Source: Strongylocentrotus purpuratus
Taxonomy: Eukaryota; Echinodermata; Echinoidea; Camarodonta; Strongylocentrotidae
Length of the DNA: 64,000 nt
Assembly (NCBI RefSeq): GCF_000002235.5
Contig: NW_022145615.1
Span: 33,797,594 to 33,861,593 of the forward strand
Direction: 5' to 3'
Shown here: positions 40,401 through 54,691 of the stretch, piece by piece
How positions within the stretch are numbered: position 1 is the stretch's first letter
How the letters are laid out: every line of letters starts with the position of its first letter
Program-made: the position numbers and the translations under genes
Notes under the pieces: generated by a model
Seen by the model: the letters and a program-made list of their open reading frames with translations, nothing else
The model's database searches: none
Told to the model about the DNA's origin: nothing

Positions 40401-43400
40401 AATTGTGTTCATTAGTGTGGAAACTTGAATTGAGAGATCATTGTACATTGAGTAAAATAATTGATATACAATCAGCAAGTTTAGTGCCCTTGTTCATTTT
40501 GTTAAACAGTTCTCCAAACCTGGAGGAAACCAAGAACAAGAAGAAGAAGAAGGTTGTAATTTTATCTTGTGTTGGAAATTCAATTTCCCGTCCCAAATGA
40601 TTGTGAATGGCAAGTTGTTCTGGTTATCTAAATTCTGAAAAATATGTTTTTGTGATGACAATGTGAATAATGTATTTCAATAGATAACAACAAGCTTAGT
40701 CATACATATTCTGTGATTAATTTGATGGCTATATTTAGAAGTCACACTCTGCTTCATACACTTTCTTTCATAAGGTTGAACTTCCAAAAAATATATTCTG
40801 GCGGAAGAGGAGGAGTGAGGAAGATTCGACAAGTTATTGTGATTAAAATTCACCACATGGCCCATTATTAGGACAATCAAAAACATTTCTGAGAATTCTT
40901 CACTCCGAACAAACAAGGATGTGAAGACTATAAGGTATTACCAGTCTGTCATAGAGTGTTTAATATGTCAAGATGAGATCCTTTGATAAATTAAGCTGTT
41001 TCCCACAACTTTCTTGTGGAAGTTTTTGATTAGCCGACAGATGTCCGACAATTGCCATTGATCCTGAACTAGCCTATCTCCCTTCAATCTTTCAAAGCAG
41101 TATAGAATCTTCAAGTACGTCCATATTCAAGTGGCAACAGCTGAAAACGTGCAAGCATTTTCAGCTCTTGAACCATAAATCGCAGTAGTGTTGCACATGG
41201 AGATTATGATCTCCTAGCATTGTTGTAGGGTGTTACATGGTAGTGCGCAGAGGTCCGCCAGCGTCTGGTGCCTGGGCCTCGCTGGCTGGCAGAGGGCAGC
41301 CTTCATCGTCGGCATCATCTGTTGAAGCGATGAAACGTGACTCACGGCCTGATGAGTGTGATTGGGGAACGTGTGAAGTTCATCCTGTCAAATTAATTGG
41401 ATGTAATTACGGTGGGAAGGATCGTACGCTTCGTCCTGACGGATCCTTGAAATTGTAATATATAGAACCTGTCAGTGCTTGAGGGACATGGGGTGCCTCA
41501 CATCACTTCTTTAAGTTTGGGTTGGTTCTTAAGTGATGAAATTGGAGGAGGCTAAGAGGAATGTCATTTTTGTTAAAGTCACAGGATCTTCAAGTTGGTT
41601 TAAAGGTCATTGACTTGTTCATTGGGTACATAAAGATGTAAGATCTAAATTGTATGGGAGGAAATGGGTTTCTTGATAGCATGGAAAATTAAATGTGTAG
41701 TATTATGTTTTTCATGTTTTTAAAGATTTTAGGAGTAAAAAACTTTACAATGGAATATTCTTATGGTAACATTTTGTGTCCATGCAAACAAAATTAGAGA
41801 TGTGCTTTTACATTTTCATTATTTTGCTTTGAGAATCATAATGGGATTTTCTGAAAGAAAGAACTGCCTTTAAAAACAAGGAGAACCTGCATGCCCAATT
41901 TAGTATCTTTTTTAATACCCATGTATACACAAGTTGTATTTTAGTTTCCAAACAGAAATTTGAATAGAATTCACCACACTTTTGTTTTTTTTACTATTCA
42001 TCGATTATGTTCTCCTCTATTTGACCACTACTGGCAGCTCCATTTCAATCATCACAGCCTTTAATTTCATTTGGTCCAACTTCCCCAATCTAAATCAATG
42101 GCATTGAGAACTTAATTAGAGTCTTTATTTTTTTGTACAATCTTAATTACTCCATGAATGAATGGAAAGAGACGACTTTCAAATCATAAAAGTAACCTGA
42201 GAGTAACAAGTGTTGATTGGACAATGGTGTGTGTATGGACAGGAGCCAATGTGTATGCTTGCAAACCTCTTTGATTGTGAGGGTTAAAGGAGAAGGGCGA
42301 TTTTCCTTGAATGCTGTCAGCACCGAAATCGGTAGCCTAGCAGAGCCGGGGTAATATTGGAGTGCTTTGAGTACCTTGCAGGGTGGATATGTGTGCTTTA
42401 TAAATATCCGATATTATTATTATATTAATCCTAATCCTATATCTCTTTGACAAAGTAAAGGACAGTGTAAATGTTGCAGAAGCAAATGTTTGATCCTCCT
42501 TCTAGAACAATAATAGTAAATGTATACCCTTGTAAACCTATTTGATCATAAAGGTTAGTAAAGGGGTGATCTTTAAGGGATACTATGCCTCATAACTCTG
42601 ACAACAATTGTTGCATGGTCACCTACTATAACCACTAAACAACATTCTGACTTCAACTCTGGATCCAAAACTATATCTAACCCCAACCTTAAACCTAACC
42701 TAAAACTCAAATAGCAATCCTAACGCTAAACTTACATCTTTGATGAAATAAAGGAATGCATCAAATGATGTTTCACCCTCTCCGGGACCCAGAAAGTAAG
42801 GATCCATGGCCAAGCATCCTGTATGGAGTGTAGGTGGTCTGTGATGTGTAAAAATAGTGTCTTAATTTTGTATATTTGTGTTGACCTTGGGTTGAAGAAA
42901 CACTAGAGATCATAGGCATGACTAAAAGATGATTACTATATAAATACATTTTTCTTAAACCAAAAAGGGCAAGGTTATTCATTCTGACAGCCAGAAAGAG
43001 TGGGTGATGGGGGATGAAGTAGGGCACTATAAGTCTGATGCAGAGTGAGAAAATACTTTTTAAAGCCAAGCTTAAAGATAACCTTTAGTACTGGTAATGC
43101 GATTGCATTGTGAAAGAAAAGGTGTGGAAAGGATCAGAAACAGTTAATCATGTAGCATGTAAGTATTGGTGTGCACTGCAAGGTTCTGGAGTCATCAAAA
43201 TCATAATAAATTTGACAGAGTCTTGGTAAAGTAACAAGCACTGTACACAGAAGGCTACATATGGGACAACACACATATGGTGTCGGGGCTAGTACTACCT
43301 TGAGATTTTGTCTTTCTATGCTCTTTACTCAGCCAGTATACATTTTCTTCCAAAATTGTTTGGCACATGTCATTTATTTGTAATCTTGAACATTCAGTGT

Positions 43401-46400
43401 AAGTTTCGTTTGATTATGTGAGAATTAATTTTCTTTTTTTTTACCAGAACTGGAGTTTATCTTTAAATATAGAGCATCTTGTTATTGATATGCATGCACT
43501 CTTGATTTTTTTTAAATATCTCAAAGGGATTGGAGTTATCATTATTGTCTATATATACATGTACAACAGCGCTGTGACCCGATCCTTTGTGAGACATTCA
43601 TGATATCTATTTATTTTTAAGACTTCATGTACAATTAATGCTCTTCAAGATTAAGTTTGTAAGACAATGATGATATAAAGTAATGGACTCATTGGTCATC
43701 GTTCAGTTTATCTTAGGCTTCCGAATAAGTCTGTGGTAAAGCATTTAACCAGAATGTAGGATTGACCGTAATTTTGATCCCTTCTTAAATTGGCGCCACT
43801 TTGACAGTCCCTGTTTCATCCACTTGGCCGGTAATATCATTTTCCCCTAACCCTATATGTCCTGTGATACATGTAAATCAAACAAACATTGAACATTGAC
43901 TTGTTCCGTATTTAGAACATTGTGGTTGATAAATCAGGTTTCTTCCCTGTACCTAGGATCCCTGAAATCCTCTGTGGTTTGTGTATTCAGGGGTGTCGGC
44001 TTCCCCCGGCTAATCTTTTGATCATGTGATCTCATACCCGTCATATCACTGGTTTACCATCGACAGGCCGGCCGGCTGAACCACATTGTTTTGTTCCCAT
44101 TCCTTCAGGAAACCACTAAGACCATGAACCAGAAAGCATAAATCAGGCAACTTCCAAGGATCTTCCCTTTTCTGCCCTCTCTTTTTTCATGGGGAAGATC
44201 CTTTCCGCTTAGTATGAGTGTAGCAGTAAACGGATCAAGACAGCTTTAAAAAACTAAGCAATATCTACAAAGTACAATGATCGATAAAAGTTCTTGAAAA
44301 CGTGGAATGTGATTAGTTGTGAACAAATTCGAGAATTGTGGCACTTGTCAACTTTATGACACAATTAGGCCTAACATTTTTATTTCACAGCCATGCTAGC
44401 CAACGTGATCATTAAAGACTCAATGTGATTCACGAAGGAAGATATCTTGTCAGTAGAACACAACTGTTCAGGTTGTATTCAAATTGAAAGTGATTGTATT
44501 CGAGCTGTGATACAACAAACACTCCTTGATGGTTACCTAGACCCAACTGCTGTTCGAACTTCCGTAAAGCAATTGCTGACATTTACGGTGTTAAAAATAT
44601 TCAAGAAAACTTTAACGACCATAAGCAAACTTTTTTGGTATAAATGATAAAACAAGTCAATAGATTGACCTCCAGAAGCCAGAGAGCTTATTTCTTAATG
44701 AATTGTTACTTCTAAACAAGGTCTTTATATTTTTTAATGTGTATTCCATCAAAAACTTTGAAAATAGAGGTTAATCATAGAAATTATTGGTAAGCTGATA
44801 AATGTCACAATAGTGCACTAACATGCAGTTCAAAATAAGATAACAATGTAGGTTAATTCAACAGAGAAGGGATTCAGATCAAAATCTATTTGACATATCA
44901 AGGATAATATGTATGTGGGAGGATTCTGCAATGGTGCCATTGCCAGAAATATTTAAGGCAGTACAATTCAAGATAATGCTGTATTTAAAACTTATAAAGC
45001 ACTTGTTATGAAACTAGAAGGAAATATATAAATATTGTGCAATCAAAATTATATGCGTCATTTAAAATTGAGTAAGAGTTTTTTTTTTTTAAAGACCATC
45101 AAAAAAAAAAATGTTACATGTATCTGATGCAATTGTACTCGATGATGAACTGTTCTCTGTGACCTTTTAGTTGTATTACTAGATTAAACTCAAACTCAAA
45201 CTCAAATTCAAACTCAAACTCAAACTCAAACTCAAATAAGATTGTTGTGATAGGTGAAAATTAATAAGCACAGAAGCTGCTTGCAGGCAATCCTTTGCGC
45301 AGATGAGAAGCAGGGTTTTGAGAGTTGTTTTCTGTAACCTTTCTGTTTTATTAGTAAGTTTGAAATTGTTGTGATCGAGAAGCACAATTTTGATTTGAGG
45401 ATCTTTATCCATTCCCTTCGACCTTTCCATTGTATTAGTAGGTTAAATGAGATTGTTGTAATACGGTTCTTTCTGGTCCTTCCAGGCGGTGAGTCAAGGT
45501 TTTGCTTGATTCCAATTGCTCAAGTTCCCCCAAGAGAAGCTTTAGTTTGTCGTCAAACCTGGTCTGATTCATACCACTGTTATCAGTTCAGTTCAGATGT
45601 ACTTTAATCTATAGCTCTACTTATTTAACTTGAAAATATTGGTTTGTGCAAATGCTGAGTTGCTGAGTTGATGTTTAATACCCTAAAAACTACTTGTACT
45701 TTGATTAACTTACACATACAGTTAACAAATAAATTATTCATACCCTTACCAAGTTTTGTAACTTTTAGATGTGTGAAAATTGATTTGTTCTGATTTCTAG
45801 TTCTTGAGAATGTGGCATATTAAAGATTATATCACTAATGTCATTCTGCAAGACATTAATCTATATTTGCCACTCTCAACCTAGGTGATGTAAATGGGTA
45901 CCTGGCAGGAAGAAATTCCTTGAAATGCTAGCGCGCCGTAATGGGGTAATAATCTCTGTATACTTTGGAAGCGCTTTAGAGACTTAATTGTAATTCGCGC
46001 TATATGAAAGCTGAGTATTATCATTATTATTATTATTAACGGTCTCTCTCGCTTTCACTCTTGACCCTTCAGGATCGAGTTTTCAGTGAAGAAGGAAGGA
46101 TGGGGTGGAGGAGGAACGAGGACAGTGAGGTTTGCTCAGGGTCAGGGAGACACTGCCGTTCTCAAGCCGTCCAGCAAGATACTGACCGTTAGCATTGGTA
46201 GTGGACTTCCACGCAACTCAAGTGAGTGCTTATCATTTACAGTGGTGTTCTGAAAGCAATGATACCTTTTAATGTCAGTAAAACTATGTTAATTGTCATG
46301 AGAAACTCAAGTTAGGACAGATCATTGGTTGATGTCTGTGTGAAGCTTTTTTGATCTTTTTATGTATTTCAATTTGGTGGCCCCTTTTTATAAGTCCTGC

Positions 46401-49400
46401 TTTCTCTGGGGTCACCAAACTATCATTGTGTTCTTCGTAATTCTTGATGCAACTTATTTTGATTGTATATTGATAGTTGAACAAATAAATGAAATTGAAA
46501 TTGAAGCTGACTGTATTCATGAACAGGTAAAAGAGATATCTGTGCAACCACCAATGACAAGTCTAAATTCCACAGTTTCAGTTTGTCATTACGATTAACA
46601 TTGTTTACCCTAATATTACACATAAACATAGTTTTGAGACTATGGCCCCTGTTGAGCCAGAAGGACATCTATTCATCATGAAAATTACGAGTGAATACCT
46701 TTCTGGCCCTAAACAGGTTCAATGCTATGTAGCTGATGTAGTAACCATGCCAAGAAGGGCAGAATCGTCCAAGCCAACTTTTACAGACGGATCATTGTTG
46801 TGCATAGATAGAGATTGACCTAATTCTAAAATCCAAAACTTATTTTGTGAAATTTGTTTTACAATGCCAAAAGTGGCACATCCAACCCTAAGATTGTAAA
46901 CAGGTGTATAATGTTTATGTAAATGAAGATAGGAAGGCCTCCTTTTCTTCTTGAAATAAAAAAAGAGGTATATCTCATAGGATATTTTCATTTGTTCTTG
47001 GTTTAACATAAAGATTTGGAACTTAAAAACTCAACCTTTTAAAAGTGTTTATGTGCACTGAGAGGAGTAATAGGGGAAAGTAATTCACTTTCACAAACAT
47101 TTGGCATATCTTCATTGGCTTATTTTAGGGAACATAAATAAAATTATGATTGTTTGAAGCAAGATAGAAAGATGAAGATCGATAAATTTATTTTTTATTC
47201 CTTTTCTTTCTTTAAAAAAAAAAGGACCTGGACTACGTGATGTCAAGGTGACGAGCAAAGACAGGCAGGCCGGTAACCGCGGCAACAGTAACCGTGGCAA
47301 CAGTAATCGCGGCAATGGACATGTATCAAGGAGGCCCGCTCCCAGCCAGCCTGCCCCAGGCAAACCCACTGCTCCGTATGCCCTGGTACAGAAGAGAGGG
47401 GGTCCTACCAGCCCCACCAAAGGAGGTACAGTCTTGAAAATATATAATAATAATAATTATAAAAACATTGCTTATAAAGTGCTTACAACCATAGCCTCTA
47501 AGCACTGTAACAAACAAAATACAATGATAAACAATTACATATTAAACAAAACAAAAACATAAAATGCAAATCAACCTAGAAATTACTATACATACATCAA
47601 TGTGAAAATGTGAATCTGTAATTTTGAGTTTTTTCATTAAACAGAAGATTTTTGTACTACATGGTTTTAAGATTTACAGTAACACCATGTTGATTCTTTT
47701 GTGGAAAAGAACCAGATTTGAAAAAGAACTGAAGTTCAAGTGTTTCAATATGCTCTATATCTGTTGGAAAAGTTCTAAAAAGAATTCTTTTGGGATCTTC
47801 CAAAGAAAGAAGCTGTGTACTACATTTTGAGCAGGATGCTCTGTTATCTGTCAGGAGACTACCAAATAACTAAGGACTAACCTACTTGGTTTTAGTTCAT
47901 GTCTTATAATCGTCTCCACATGAAAACCTACAAAGAACACTTTAGAAGATTCACTGTTTGGATCCGCAAAATATAAACGAATTTCCATATTTTGTTGGCA
48001 ATCACATTCACTTAGACCATGTGCATTATTGCTCAACATTTACTTAAGATATTACTCGTTAGATTTCCTTACATGTAACTTTTCTTTGCTCATTACTCAG
48101 CTTTAATCTTTTTTCTAGAAATTTCCATCAATTATGATTCATATAGGTTATCAAAAAGGAAAGGGAATTTGATATCTCCCATGCATAGGAAGGAAAATCT
48201 CCTTATATGGGGCCATTTCGGAAAAGCAAAATTATTTATGATGGTGTATGATCGCCAGAAGCTGCTTTCTTGCTGACATGCATGCAGTCTATCCTTGCGC
48301 TCAGGAAGATATAAATACTCAAGGACCTATTCAGGTGCATATAGAATTACGATGAACAGGACATCAAACTGAAGGCATGGGACCGTTGTTAATCAGCGCT
48401 GAAAATTAGAGCGAGGAGAATCATGGGATACATCATCTGTATTAGGAAAAGGAAAGGAGACTTGCTCGAGGCCATTACAACGATGTTTGATGGAGGAAGG
48501 GTGATAAAAAAAGAGATATATCTGGCCCTGAACGTATATCTGCGGTATAGAATATGATGGTCAGTTTAGCGCTAATAAAGTATGGCCTTCAGTTCCTTGA
48601 CAACTCCTGCCTTATATCAAAATACTCTATATATCCATTGGACAGCAAAAATTAGGGGAATTCATCATGATTTTTTTAAGTTAAGTAAGAGAATTGATGT
48701 TATTCTATTTTCTGACCACATGTTGACTTGCCAATGGTGTAATATTTTTGTGTATTACTATTATTTTGTTTGCAGTATATTATATTTTGTCTGCAATCTT
48801 TTTTTTCTTCAAAGGGGGGAGGGGTCGAGGGTCTGTATCAAGCTTTAAAAATGATTGTAAATTGGATTGATTGACTGTAACATGCAGTTTGATGAGAGTC
48901 CTCATACAGGCTTTATGTCAGAAGTAACAGGTGACAGTTTTATCCTTTGCAGTACTGTTGCTGGGCAACCGTTTAGCCCTTGATTTTGGTATCATCCAGG
49001 AACGCCAACCCTGATGAAATGGAAGTAGAGCAAGACAGCTTCCTTCCGTCTTATTATCCTCTGCCCCAGGCAAGCAATCACATGAAATACTATTTAAAAA
49101 AGAGGCTCTTATGGCAGCCATATTTAGTTTTTCAGCCTGTGAAAAAGCTAAAGTGCTTTGCAAATCTATTCCCTGTTTTTGATCATTTAAAATAGTCAAT
49201 CAAACAAATAGTTGATTTTCAGATTATCCAATCAGTTCCCAGGGTAGCAACCATATCACAGACTTTTCAGCCTGTGGCAGTGTTTGAGTGCTCAGTTGTG
49301 GCATGCTGTTGGTCAGTTGTTGTTGCGGATGCCCATTATTGTCATGGCAACATTATTTGTACATGCATGTATGTAGATCAGGACTCTGTCCTATGGAGAG

Positions 49401-52400
49401 TTATGATCAATCTTGATCTATCTCAAGTCCTTCAGTGAGTCACAAGCCTTATTCCTTTTTGATAGGTTTGCTGATTGATATCAAACTCATGTTGAGTTGC
49501 AATAGACTGGAATCAGCTACAGCTTTCTTTAAGACTGAGCCAAGTAACCGCAAGTAGATCTTGATAAAATAACCTTTCATTGAATTCCATTTATCTCCAT
49601 TTATCTCCATTAATAAGTGAGAAGAATACATGAAAATGTAGGCTCAGGAAAATGTAATCATTGTCTTGAGTTTTGATAGCAACTGTTTTTTCTATATTAA
49701 CAGATGAAGGAAGCAAAGGATTTGTTTTGCTATTGTCTGTGACTGTTTTAGTAGAATGAGAAGGCTTGGAGTGACTCAGTGATGCAATCTTTCATGTAAT
49801 CAGATGGATTGTTCATCCCACTGTGATCCTTGATAGATAACATCTGGCCATCTATAGGTCATATGAAATGAAGGCATCCACCATGTGAAATAGAGGCATC
49901 CATTGCTTACAGGAAACACTGATACAGTCAATGAAACAAAGTCTCATCATAGGAGCCCAGCTGGTGGTACGGTGCTCCAACATTTGCTCTGGCGACAATT
50001 GCTCTCAGCTTTATTTTGTAAAAATGTTTGTGGGCTGCCTACAAGACACCATTAACTGCTCTGTATTGTCAGCGGTATAATGCCTTTCTTGTGGGCAGCT
50101 CATGATATAGGGTTAGGCTTAGGGTTAGGTCCAAGGTTAAAATTAAAAATGTAGGTCAGTGTAGGATATTGACCACAAGCAATTTTGTGGAAGCATACGC
50201 TGTACAACTTGCGGTAGGCCTACACCTTTCATCTGATTGGTCATGTGACCTATCAGTACTAGCTTTGATTTAGAGTGGAGATATAGCTTTTGGCAGACGT
50301 GAAAAAGAATTTTATGCTAAATGCAGTCTTTGAGTAGTCTTTGAATGAAGAATAGTTATTGCCTTATAAGTTGTTGTGCCTACAGTAGTTGTGTCAAATA
50401 TAAAACTACAGTCCTCTTTTTATCAATACAGGGTATATGTTCTTGAACAAATAATGAATTGATCAGATCTTTATTGTGGATATCAGTGCCTTCCGTGTTT
50501 CTCTTTCAAAAACTTTAGAAACATTCTGCTCCACACTACTTTGCAAATCAACTATAATTGCCAGTAATGCTGTGTATCATATTGACTCACAACAACAACA
50601 ATCAAAAGAGCAGACAAAAGTGTTCTTGTAAATTAATACCTGAATACTACTAATGAAAGCACTGCAAATAGCATGCCTGGAGAAAGAAGGTTGAAACCGT
50701 ATCATTTCCCTTTTGAAATGTCCCACTTCCTTCAGTAAAGTTCATTGTCAAGTATAACTCTATTTTGACGCAGTCTATTTTCTGCTGTAGTATCTGACAT
50801 TCCGTCTAATTAACCAATCTAAACTTAATTTGTATTGCACTATGCCAAGGTGATTATAATCTGCAGCGCCCTATGAATAATCTCAGTTCCCAGCCATAAT
50901 TAAATGATAGTTAGTATTTGTTTTTAATGTCCCTTTTATAAATTCAAATGACTTGATATCTCTGCTCTAATATCAAATGAACCTTTTCCCTCTCTATATG
51001 AGTATATTGAAAAGCATTGAGATCTTGTTACAATTTTGTTTTGCACTCAATATACATGTAAGCTTCTTGCCATACTGGGCTTGCATGTGACTGTTACATT
51101 TTCTACTATGTGATACACATTCCTATCATTGCATTTTGGACAGTCAAACTTGCTATAACGATCACCTGTCTATGATAAATAATAATAATAGAGAATATTT
51201 ATTAAGTGCATAATAAATTAGAAATTTCTCTATGCGCTTTAAAATCATGACAAATTTGAATCTATTAACAACATAATAAAGGGAAAATACTGAGTACACT
51301 GACAATAAATGAATGTTAACCTTTGATTTTTCCTACCTTTACAGAAAAACTTTTGTTATACAGAAAAACTTTTGTTATACAAAAATTAGACGATGTAGTC
51401 TATTGAATTTGAACCTGAGTTCAAGTTTGAGAAATATTTTCAAACATACATACATTTAGATCCATATTTCAATCTATTTGATATTTTCAAGGAATATTAC
51501 ATCCTTCAATCTTTTTCGTTCTCCCTTCTTTTTGCAGGAGGAGGGGTATTTCTGCTACAAGTGATAATGTTTTGTAGTGCTGATTTTAGAGTCGCATCTT
51601 AGCCTGTATGATAGCTAATATCAAAGATAATTGAGGCGAGATTTGAGTCTTTTCCAGCAATTAACAATTAGATATGACCTCTGACCTCTGACCTCACAAG
51701 ATTACTAGACAAGATATCACCTTTTTTTTAATTTTTTTTTTATTCCAGATGCATAATCAAATAGTCCTCAAACATTTGGCTTTCCAAGATAAATTGTCTA
51801 TCAATCCCTTCTCTTTCATATAACCTGTGCTCTGATTTCTGAGTGCAACAGCTGCTGCTATTCCTTTGTGTTCATTTTGATTCGATCAATTGATCTTGTT
51901 TTCTAATCTTGACTCACATAGCGTCACCGTGGTAACAAGACACATGCCTCCTTGGTCTTAATCCTCTAACAGCGGGGCTGGCTTGCGCCATTTGTCGTCG
52001 GGGGATTAGGGCAACGTCTCTCGACGGATGCAGCACTTGTTTTCTCTTAATCACTTGTCTTAATCTCCTCTCACAACAACCATCTAAATCAAAGAGAATA
52101 ATTGCTTCATTTGTAACTTTTTATCTGAATCCCCTTTAAAGGAGATTGGTGACTGTCACAACTGAAAATGTTCATACTTGTAAGATATTGGTACTTTTGC
52201 ATGAAACTTGGTTTTCTCACCTGGGATTGTTTAAAGGGCAAGTCTTGGTCATTTTGTATCATGAAATAAAGAACTTGATGGTCATTGAAAGTATCTTTAT
52301 AATTTATAAATACTTCATAATTTGTTTGATCAAAGCTATAACACGGCCATGAACTTGATAAAATCGTCACAGGTATTGAGATCTTTGATGTAGTTAGTGA

Positions 52401-54649
52401 CAAAGGCGACAACATACCTCGGACTTGCCCCCATTCTTAGTGAGCTAGCGTACAAAACTTTTCCGGTTAGTACATGCAGTTTAGATAGGTTTGTGCTACT
52501 GGACAGGTGTATTGAAACTTCATTGTTTATAAACAAAGTGCATTGCTTTCAAGTGGATTGCACTTGAAATAGAACAGTACTCGCCACAATTGTAATTAGG
52601 TCATCAAATGTTGGTTTTAACTCTGTATGAATCTATTTTAAAGTTGGGTTCAATATCTGTACTATCAAATGACTAATCAGGCTCTCTTTGTGAAAATATT
52701 GGCTCCGGTTATATCTATGATCATGTCTCACATAACGCTGTTTGATCCGTGGAGTCATATAATCTGGCAATACTATATCTTTTTTTGGCAGGAATGTCAA
52801 AAGTTTGAAGGAGGCCAAATTACCCATCAACCAGCTAAATATAAACTAGTTTTGATATCAATTTCAATTGTTGTAAATAGTTTTGTTCAAACAGTAATGT
52901 CACATTTACATGTACTTTCAGTTGGATGCATTTAGCATTTGTTGATAGGTCAACTTATTTGTACCCTGAATGCTTTTTAAATGGTAATAGTTCTTATGGC
53001 AATTAGGATTATTGCAGTCCAATAATTTCATATTTATTTTTCCATCTCGATTCAGTCTTTTCGATATGTTGTCCTCCTTGGTTAACTGACATCTCTATTT
53101 TTGATGTGTGTAATGGTTATCAGGAAGTTTTGAAACATTTATATTGTGTATCTGAACAAATTGATTGGGCATAGTAATGGTGATTCATATTAAGTACATG
53201 GTCAAAGCTTTAACTAAACTTCCAACAGTTTCCTTTGAGACACAGTCTCCCTACAGACTGAGGCACCATGTTCCTTTTAAAGTGACGCTGTGACATTGCC
53301 TCAAATTTTGAAACAAAATCCTGGATTAAGCTCATGCTGCAATCATAATTATAAGCCTTTAGGTCAGTCAGGAACCCCATGACTTTTAAAAGCTGATCGC
53401 CTGTCTGATCATCAAGATATTTATGATTGGAAATCAAAATTTAAAATTCGTTTTCATAACAGTTTTTATAACACTACAGTCTATTAGGGGAAATGAGTAT
53501 GGTAAAACCGATCACTCAAAGATTTTTACTTTTTTGAGGCACTTCATGATCATTTTGAAGCAGAATTGTTTTAGGGCTTCAATATTACACCATATCACAG
53601 ACACTGATAACACGTATGGCCATGCATCTCAGATTTAACATTGTTAACCGATGCCCATAAGAGTGTGAAGACATTGTTTTGCCAGCGGCATGTGATTTGG
53701 CAAGTGAACCCATGCTGTGTCACAGCCTTGTTTGGCTCCCACCCAAATCAGTCTAACTTGACAAGAATAAAAAGAATTCTTTAAAGATTTAATTGGTCTG
53801 TGATTGTTTTCACCGAACCATTGTCTGCTGGATCTCTTCCTGTTATTGTCTGTTACATGATCATGTCCGTGTTCTCTCAGCTCCCCACTTTCATAATCAC
53901 CTCATGTACCAAATTCATACATGACATATTCATATTGAAGTCTCATCTTTTAAATAAACCCTAGACAGTTTTCATGTTTTCATGCGACTTGAAATATCAA
54001 CATTCATGAGCCTCACAATAAGCATGGGATGTTCTGTTTCTGTCTTCTGATAAAATGTTTTCTTTTTCAGAAAAAATGAACTCTATTTGGTCATTATTAT
54101 ATTTGAGAATATCATATATATATACATGTATGTATATATATATTTATAAATAAACATGTTTGTTTTCTTTTGAAAGTAATTTTTGTGCTTAGATTTAATT
54201 TATCAGTATTCATCTGGTCCATTGTACGACATATCCTCCCTTCACAATTACTCCACTGTCAATGTCCTACACTAACTGAATTCCTAATTTCAATCATGGA
54301 CCAAAAGCTATACCCAACCCTAAACCCATATACAGTTGTTTAATTCTAAACCTAATCTAAAACTCAATTGCAACTCTAACTGTCACCTTACTTCTCTGAC
54401 AAGATTAAACCTGGAGCCATTGTTGCTATGTCGGATTACCCTAAAGTCATGGGTCGTGGGTTTGAACCCCGGCCGCATCATACCAAAAGACGTTAAAAGA
54501 TAGGAGATGTTGCTACCTTGTTTGGCGTTCAACAATAAGGGATAGAGCAACGTCGATCTGGCGCTGCTCAGTGGCTGCCAGGCTCACGATCAATTGGGCA
54601 AAAAGAATTTCCGTTTCGGTTTAATAGAATTTGGAGAGGACTATTAGGC

Positions 54650-54691
<42 letters not shown>

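Larger units (their letters stand above)
31346..46072 (+). other. Intron 17, 14.7 kb
   Basis: Splits the TH1 domain. It holds SINE copies at 34355, 38553, 42340 and 45831, dispersed repeats at 42595 and 43083, a pyrimidine-rich tract (35620-35800) and (CAAACT)n at 45186. No open frame on either strand resembles a known protein. The size leaves room for regulatory elements, but none could be named. Confidence 0.8.
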
